From: an uncultured Bacteroidota bacterium
GTDB lineage: Bacteria; Bacteroidota; Bacteroidia; Flavobacteriales; Flavobacteriaceae
Length of the DNA: 64,000 nucleotides
NCBI GenBank assembly: GCA_902517895.1
Contig: CABYEA010000003.1
Span: 40,518-104,517 of the forward strand
Reading direction: 5' to 3'
How positions within the stretch are numbered: position 1 is the stretch's first letter; each line of letters opens with the position of its first letter. The notes beneath the pieces were generated by a model, which was given only the letters and a program-made list of their open reading frames with translations, was not told the DNA's origin and did no database searches. The translations under genes were made by a program, and so were the position numbers. Below are positions 60,196 through 64,000 of the stretch, one piece after another.

Positions 60196-61188
60196 ATGAA
60201 ATTGATAAAAAAAATAATTTATTGGAAACTTAGTCTTCAGTTTTATTTAATTTCTTTTTTAAGAAATAAGTTTTATGATTTTGGCTTACTAAAATCTTTT
60301 TCCTTTGAAATTCCAGTAATTAGTGTAGGGAATTTAGCCGTGGGTGGAACTGGGAAAACTCCAATGGTTGAATTTCTTATAAAAAAATTTTCCGATAAAT
60401 ATAACATAGCTGTATTAAGTAGAGGTTACAAAAGAAAGACTAAAGGATTTATTATAGCATCTGAAAAAGATGATTCAAGCACGATAGGGGACGAGCCTTT
60501 TCAATATTATTCGAAATTCAAACATATAAAGGTTGCAGTTGATAAAAAAAGGAAACGCGGCATAAAAAAATTAATCAAGACTGGAGTTAATATGATAATA
60601 TTAGATGATGCTTTTCAGCATAGAAAAGTAATTCCAACATATTCAATTTTATTATCCGATTATTCAAATTTATACTTCAATGATTACTTATTACCAATGG
60701 GTAATTTAAGAGAATCAAAAAGTGGATACAAAAGAGCTGACTCGATTATTATTACAAAATGTCCAGAAAATTTATCAGAAAATAATAGACAACACTTAAT
60801 TGAAAGAATTAATTTAAAATATAATCAGCATATTTTTTTCAGTAAAATCAAATACTCAGATGAACTCTTTTCAGCTAATAATTCAATAAACATTTCTAAA
60901 CTTTCAAACCAAAAGGTTGATGTCATAACAGGAATTGTAAACTCTGAAAATTTGATTAAACACCTTGAAGGAAAGGGTTTATTAATCAATCATTTTAAAT
61001 ACCCTGATCATTTCAATTATAAACTAAAAGACATATCAAAAATTAAAAAAAATTTCATTATAACAACAGAAAAAGACTATACTAAGCTAAGAAAATTTAA
61101 GCTGGAAAACTTATATTATTTACCTATTAGTATGGAGGTGTCAGCTGAAAAAACTTTAATGGAAAAAATTGAGGAAAAAATTGGCTAA
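60196..61188 (+). CDS. lpxK: Tetraacyldisaccharide 4'-kinase LpxK
   Basis: It phosphorylates the lipid A disaccharide at the 4' position at the inner membrane. It has 330 residues. The N-terminal hydrophobic helix (about 10-22) anchors it. The P-loop is GNLAVGGTGKTP (45-56), and ILDDAFQHRKV carries the DDxxQ(H) motif. SDYSNLYFNDYLLPMGNLRE is another family block. It is divergent from the Nif3-like gene, a neighbourhood I expect in Flavobacteriia, and converges with lipA with 1 base between stops. Confidence 0.95.
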   Translation: MKLIKKIIYWKLSLQFYLISFLRNKFYDFGLLKSFSFEIPVISVGNLAVGGTGKTPMVEFLIKKFSDKYNIAVLSRGYKRKTKGFIIASEKDDSSTIGDEPFQYYSKFKHIKVAVDKKRKRGIKKLIKTGVNMIILDDAFQHRKVIPTYSILLSDYSNLYFNDYLLPMGNLRESKSGYKRADSIIITKCPENLSENNRQHLIERINLKYNQHIFFSKIKYSDELFSANNSINISKLSNQKVDVITGIVNSENLIKHLEGKGLLINHFKYPDHFNYKLKDISKIKKNFIITTEKDYTKLRKFKLENLYYLPISMEVSAEKTLMEKIEEKIG

Positions 61189-61189
61189 T

Positions 61190-62158
61190 TTACTGAATGT
61201 GTTTCCTAGCGCGATATGAAGATCTGACTAAAGCACTACTTTCAAAGTGTCTAAACCCTAATTTCTCTCCCATTTCTTTATATTCTAAAAACTCATCAGG
61301 AGTAACAAATCTTTGCACTTGCAGATGTTTTTTGCTGGGCTGTAAATATTGACCAATAGTAACTATATCTACATTTGCATTTTTCAGGTCATAAATAGTT
61401 TCTATGACTTCTTCTTTAGTTTCACCTAAACCCAACATGATACCAGATTTTGTTCTCCTTTGCCCGGCGTCCTTAATGTATTTAAGTACTTCCATGCTTC
61501 TATCATATTTTGCCTGTACTCTTACTTCTCTTGTGAGTCTTCTTGTTGTTTCAATATTATGGGAAATGACCTCAGGCTTAACATTTACCAATCTATCTAT
61601 GTGCTCGTGAATTCCCTGAAAATCAGGAATTAGAGCCTCAAGGGTAATGCCAGGATTATATTCTCTGATCTTTTTAATGGTTTCAACCCAAAATTTACTT
61701 CCCATATCATCTTTGAGGTCATCACGATCCACACTAGTTAGAACAGCATGTTTAATTTGCATGATCTTAATACTGTTAGCAACTTTTTCAGCTTCTTCCC
61801 GGTCAACTGGGAGTGGTTTACCTGTTTTGACTCCACAAAATTTACATGATCTAGTACAGATATTTCCAAGTATCATGAAAGTTGCAGTTCCTTCCCCCCA
61901 ACATTCCCCCATATTTGGACAGCTGCCTGAAGTGCAAATTGTGTGTAAATTATTTTCGTCAACTAACTTTCTGAGTTTCGAGTATTTTGGTCCAATAGGT
62001 AATTTAACCCTTAACCAGTCTGGCTTTTTCTTATGTTCAATTATTCTTTTAGGTAAGTCAACTTTAAACCACTCGGATTTTTCCTTCAAAACAGTCTCTG
62101 TTTCAGGAATTTCCATTGTATAGAAATCAGTTTCTAAATTATCTATTTTTTGAGACAA
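61190..62158 (-). CDS. lipA: Lipoyl synthase
   Basis: This is a radical SAM enzyme that inserts two sulphurs into octanoyl groups. It has 322 residues. The radical SAM cluster site is CTRSCKFC, and the second, auxiliary cluster is bound by CTSGSCPNMGEC. The conserved RSSYRA near the C terminus provides the serine ligand of the auxiliary cluster. The N-terminal extension (about 1-35) precedes KPDWLRVKLP. lipB is not in the window. An Nramp gene lies upstream on the same strand. Confidence 0.97.
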   Translation of the reverse strand: MSQKIDNLETDFYTMEIPETETVLKEKSEWFKVDLPKRIIEHKKKPDWLRVKLPIGPKYSKLRKLVDENNLHTICTSGSCPNMGECWGEGTATFMILGNICTRSCKFCGVKTGKPLPVDREEAEKVANSIKIMQIKHAVLTSVDRDDLKDDMGSKFWVETIKKIREYNPGITLEALIPDFQGIHEHIDRLVNVKPEVISHNIETTRRLTREVRVQAKYDRSMEVLKYIKDAGQRRTKSGIMLGLGETKEEVIETIYDLKNANVDIVTIGQYLQPSKKHLQVQRFVTPDEFLEYKEMGEKLGFRHFESSALVRSSYRARKHIQ

Positions 62159-62207
62159 AACTCTAAATTTATATCAGATTGTAAATATAAAAACTAAAAT
62201 ACAAATC

Positions 62208-63434
62208 CTATATACCTTTTATCAAAAAGAATACCGAAAATCCTAACAAATAAATAATTCCTAAAATACTCAAAATATGCATTTTTTTTGACGGTCTATT
62301 TTTCTTTGGCGTGTATTTGGAAGAAATCAATAAGTAGTTCATTATCGCATAAAATGGTGCCGTCAGAAATGATAAAATAGTTGCAATTTTTATTAGCAGC
62401 CCCATCTGGGATGTAAAACTAAAAAATATTATGATTGTACCAAATAATAAGATAATTAACCAAAAAAGATATGCATGCTTTATTTTTTTATTGAAAATTA
62501 ATTCCGTGGTTATACCCATAGCTCTTGGCGATGCATCCAATGCGGTTATCGTGGTACTAAGCATAGTGGAAAAAGCTGCAAATGCTATCAGAAAATATGA
62601 CCAATAACCTAAATTATCTGTGTATAAATGAATAAGTTGAGTTGAAAAAACTCCTGCAGATTCACTTAATATCTCTTCAGTTCCATAAATCGTAAAATAT
62701 CCGACCCCTATAAAGCAAACGCCTAAAATTGCAGTTCCAAAATAGCCTAAATTAAAATCAAACAGCGAGTTTGAAACAGAATAGTTTTTTTGTTGTTTTC
62801 TTTTTTCAATTGTCCATAATGAATTCCATATAGAAACATCCAACGGTGCTGGCATCCATCCCATAAATGCAATTAGAAAAATTATCCCATTGGAATCCAC
62901 AGGAAAAACTTGTTTAATATCTAATGGTTTGCTAAAATTTAAACCTGCAAAAATAAAGGATAATATAGTGCTTATTGTTAACGCAATAATCAGGTATTTA
63001 ATTAATTTATCGAGAGTTTTATACTTTCCAATCAAAAGCAAAAAAAACGAAAGCACCAGTATAATAAGTGTCCAAATTTCAAGTGATATTATATCTCCGA
63101 AGATTGAATTTGCTAAACCAGCTGTTACAATTGTAACGGCTGCCTGTATTGTAAACATGGTTCCAAGTGTTATGAAAAAGAAAAAAACCGGTAATGTAGT
63201 ATGTAGTTTTTTATAACCATGCAGTACACTTTCATTTGTAACTAGGCTATACTTTGGTGCATATTTAAAAAAAGGGTACTTAAGTATTATGGCAAGAAAT
63301 AGTGCCCAAGTTAGTCCAAACCCAAACTCAGCACCTGCTTTTGTTGATTGTACTAAATGAGAAACTCCGATTGCAGTACCTGCAAATAATAATCCGGGTC
63401 CAAGCTTTTTAAGGAAATCGTTAACTTTTCCCAT
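62208..63434 (-). CDS. Nramp-family divalent metal transporter
   Basis: This is an inner-membrane protein of 408 residues from the ATG at 63434 (MGKVNDFLKKLGPG). A start at 63488 would add 18 residues unlike the family and overlap the upstream small gene by 68 bases. About eleven hydrophobic segments are seen. The canonical DPG in helix 1 is not present: it reads GTAIGVSHLVQ. Helix 6 has AFMGWMPAPLDVSIW, which fits a branch of bacterial NRAMP-like proteins rather than classical MntH. The substrate (manganese, iron or other) is thus uncertain. Confidence 0.85.
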   Translation of the reverse strand: MGKVNDFLKKLGPGLLFAGTAIGVSHLVQSTKAGAEFGFGLTWALFLAIILKYPFFKYAPKYSLVTNESVLHGYKKLHTTLPVFFFFITLGTMFTIQAAVTIVTAGLANSIFGDIISLEIWTLIILVLSFFLLLIGKYKTLDKLIKYLIIALTISTILSFIFAGLNFSKPLDIKQVFPVDSNGIIFLIAFMGWMPAPLDVSIWNSLWTIEKRKQQKNYSVSNSLFDFNLGYFGTAILGVCFIGVGYFTIYGTEEILSESAGVFSTQLIHLYTDNLGYWSYFLIAFAAFSTMLSTTITALDASPRAMGITTELIFNKKIKHAYLFWLIILLFGTIIIFFSFTSQMGLLIKIATILSFLTAPFYAIMNYLLISSKYTPKKNRPSKKMHILSILGIIYLLGFSVFFLIKGI

Positions 63435-63618
63435 GACAGTCCTTAAATTGCTCAGGACTTTTTCCACAGAAACCACAGTTCTCACCATCCTGATTTAAAT
63501 ATGGATTTTGACTAGCACAGGTTCCTGAAAACTCCCCATCTTCTTTTGCCCAAATTTTGATGCTTATTCCCAAAATACATAAACCTAACACTATGATTGT
63601 AACTATTGTAGGTACCAT
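63421..63618 (-). CDS. Small cysteine-rich membrane protein
   Basis: This is a 65-residue protein with one N-terminal membrane helix (about 3-22), followed by KEDGEFSGTCASQNPYL and a cysteine-rich tail (ENCGFCGKSPEQFKDC). The general form, a helix then GEF...C and a CxxC tail, is one I know from short conserved Bacteroidota proteins annotated as membrane or secreted proteins. The four cysteines (C33, C48, C51, C60) could bind a metal or an iron-sulphur centre. Its end overlaps the Nramp start by 14 bases, so the two are likely co-expressed. Confidence 0.65.
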   Translation of the reverse strand: MVPTIVTIIVLGLCILGISIKIWAKEDGEFSGTCASQNPYLNQDGENCGFCGKSPEQFKDCHGKS

Positions 63619-63633
63619 ATCAATTCAAAGTTA

Positions 63634-64000
63634 TTAAATAATGTTTACTTCAGTTTCAAGTTCTATCTTAAAAATTTTTTTTATAATTTCTTTTATTGAA
63701 AGTGAAAGTTTATAAATATCTCCGCCTTTAGCTCCACCATAATTTACAAGAACTAATGGTTGCGATTTATGAATCCCAAATTTACCAAACTTTTTCCCCT
63801 TTAAACCTGCTGTTTCGATTAACCAAGCTGCCGGAATTTTATAATATTTTTTATCGATTTTATATGATGGAACATTTTTATGATGTTTCTCAATCCAGTT
63901 TAGCTTCTCTTTATTTACTATTGGATTTTTAAAAAAACTTCCCGCATTGCCAATTTGCTCTGGATCAGGAAGTTTTCTTCTCCTTATATTACAAACAACT
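63634..64000 (-). CDS. murB: UDP-N-acetylenolpyruvoylglucosamine reductase MurB, 5' part beyond the window
   Basis: The last 121 codons of murB are visible; the start lies beyond the right edge. The sequence reads RKLPDPEQIGNAGSFFKNPI, with the catalytic serine block of MurB, then IPAAWLIETAGLKGKK and a C terminus LVLVNYGGAKGGDI to TEVNII. MurB reduces the enolpyruvyl group of UDP-GlcNAc-enolpyruvate in peptidoglycan precursor synthesis, using FAD and NADPH. The gene lies 15 bases from the small cysteine-rich protein gene on the same strand. Confidence 0.93.
   Translation of the reverse strand, partial: VVCNIRRRKLPDPEQIGNAGSFFKNPIVNKEKLNWIEKHHKNVPSYKIDKKYYKIPAAWLIETAGLKGKKFGKFGIHKSQPLVLVNYGGAKGGDIYKLSLSIKEIIKKIFKIELETEVNII

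Noticed and set aside
63435..63488. Longer Nramp start
   Set aside because: It overlaps the small cysteine-rich protein by 68 bases and adds residues unlike the family N terminus.
1..64000. CRISPR arrays, insertion sequences, tRNA genes, integrases
   Set aside because: I scanned for repeated spacer-like units, transposase motifs and cloverleaf-like tRNA sequences and saw none. A tool-based scan could still find a weak case.

Overview
The window looks like chromosomal DNA of a low-GC Bacteroidota bacterium, most likely a (marine) member of the Flavobacteriia. The clues are the short primary sigma factor next to rpsO-pnp-rpe, type IX secretion parts (PorT, the plug protein, cargo with C-terminal sorting domains), a Na+-translocating NADH:quinone reductase operon, cysteine-free versions of AccD and of a C4-type zinc-ribbon protein, no Shine-Dalgarno pattern, and TAnnTTTG promoter boxes close to start codons. 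Gene spacing is tight. I see no tRNA, rRNA, insertion sequence, prophage or CRISPR array.

Region 1 (1-16761, all + strand) is a surface-polysaccharide locus. It opens with the end of a CMP-sugar synthetase. An amidation module follows (WbpG-type amidotransferase with HisH-like and HisF-like ammonia suppliers), then an acetyltransferase, an SDR oxidoreductase, two glycosyltransferase-like proteins, a cupin epimerase, a CapD-type dehydratase, an epimerase, an alkaline-phosphatase-like protein, a class III aminotransferase and a nucleotidyltransferase-fold protein. The gene set suggests an amidinated, possibly nonulosonic, sugar. After a 313-base gap comes a complete rmlACDB operon for dTDP-L-rhamnose. 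Region 2 (16796-21787) holds the assembly genes: a Wzz-like chain-length regulator, a multi-SLBB Wza-like export protein with a perfect (GAA)13 tract, and a WecA-like lipid-carrier transferase.

Region 3 (21768-31408) has a kelch-like membrane protein with a possible cytoplasmic winged helix and operator-like repeats upstream, then rpe, rpoD, pnp and rpsO, a LamG-domain gene remnant, accD, fbaA, a SpoU-family RNA methyltransferase and porT. Region 4 (31543-36266) holds trkA-trkH, a class I aminotransferase and rsmG. Region 5 (36268-42363) is a small secretome island: two Omp28-like proteins, a T9SS cargo protein, a DUF6029-like barrel and a TlpA-like thioredoxin.

Region 6 (42365-52813) holds pruA, apaG, the T9SS plug protein, and nqrABCDEF followed by apbE, the enzyme family that attaches FMN to NqrB and NqrC. 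Region 7 (52817-64000) is housekeeping: a methyltransferase, map, gpmI, peptidase E, tatA, an O-methyltransferase, msrA, a zinc-ribbon homologue, a Nif3 homologue, lpxK, lipA, an Nramp transporter, a small cysteine-rich membrane protein, and the 3' part of murB running off the window.

Family names come from recognising motifs and overall sequence, without database searches. Promoter calls rest on one short box plus position.
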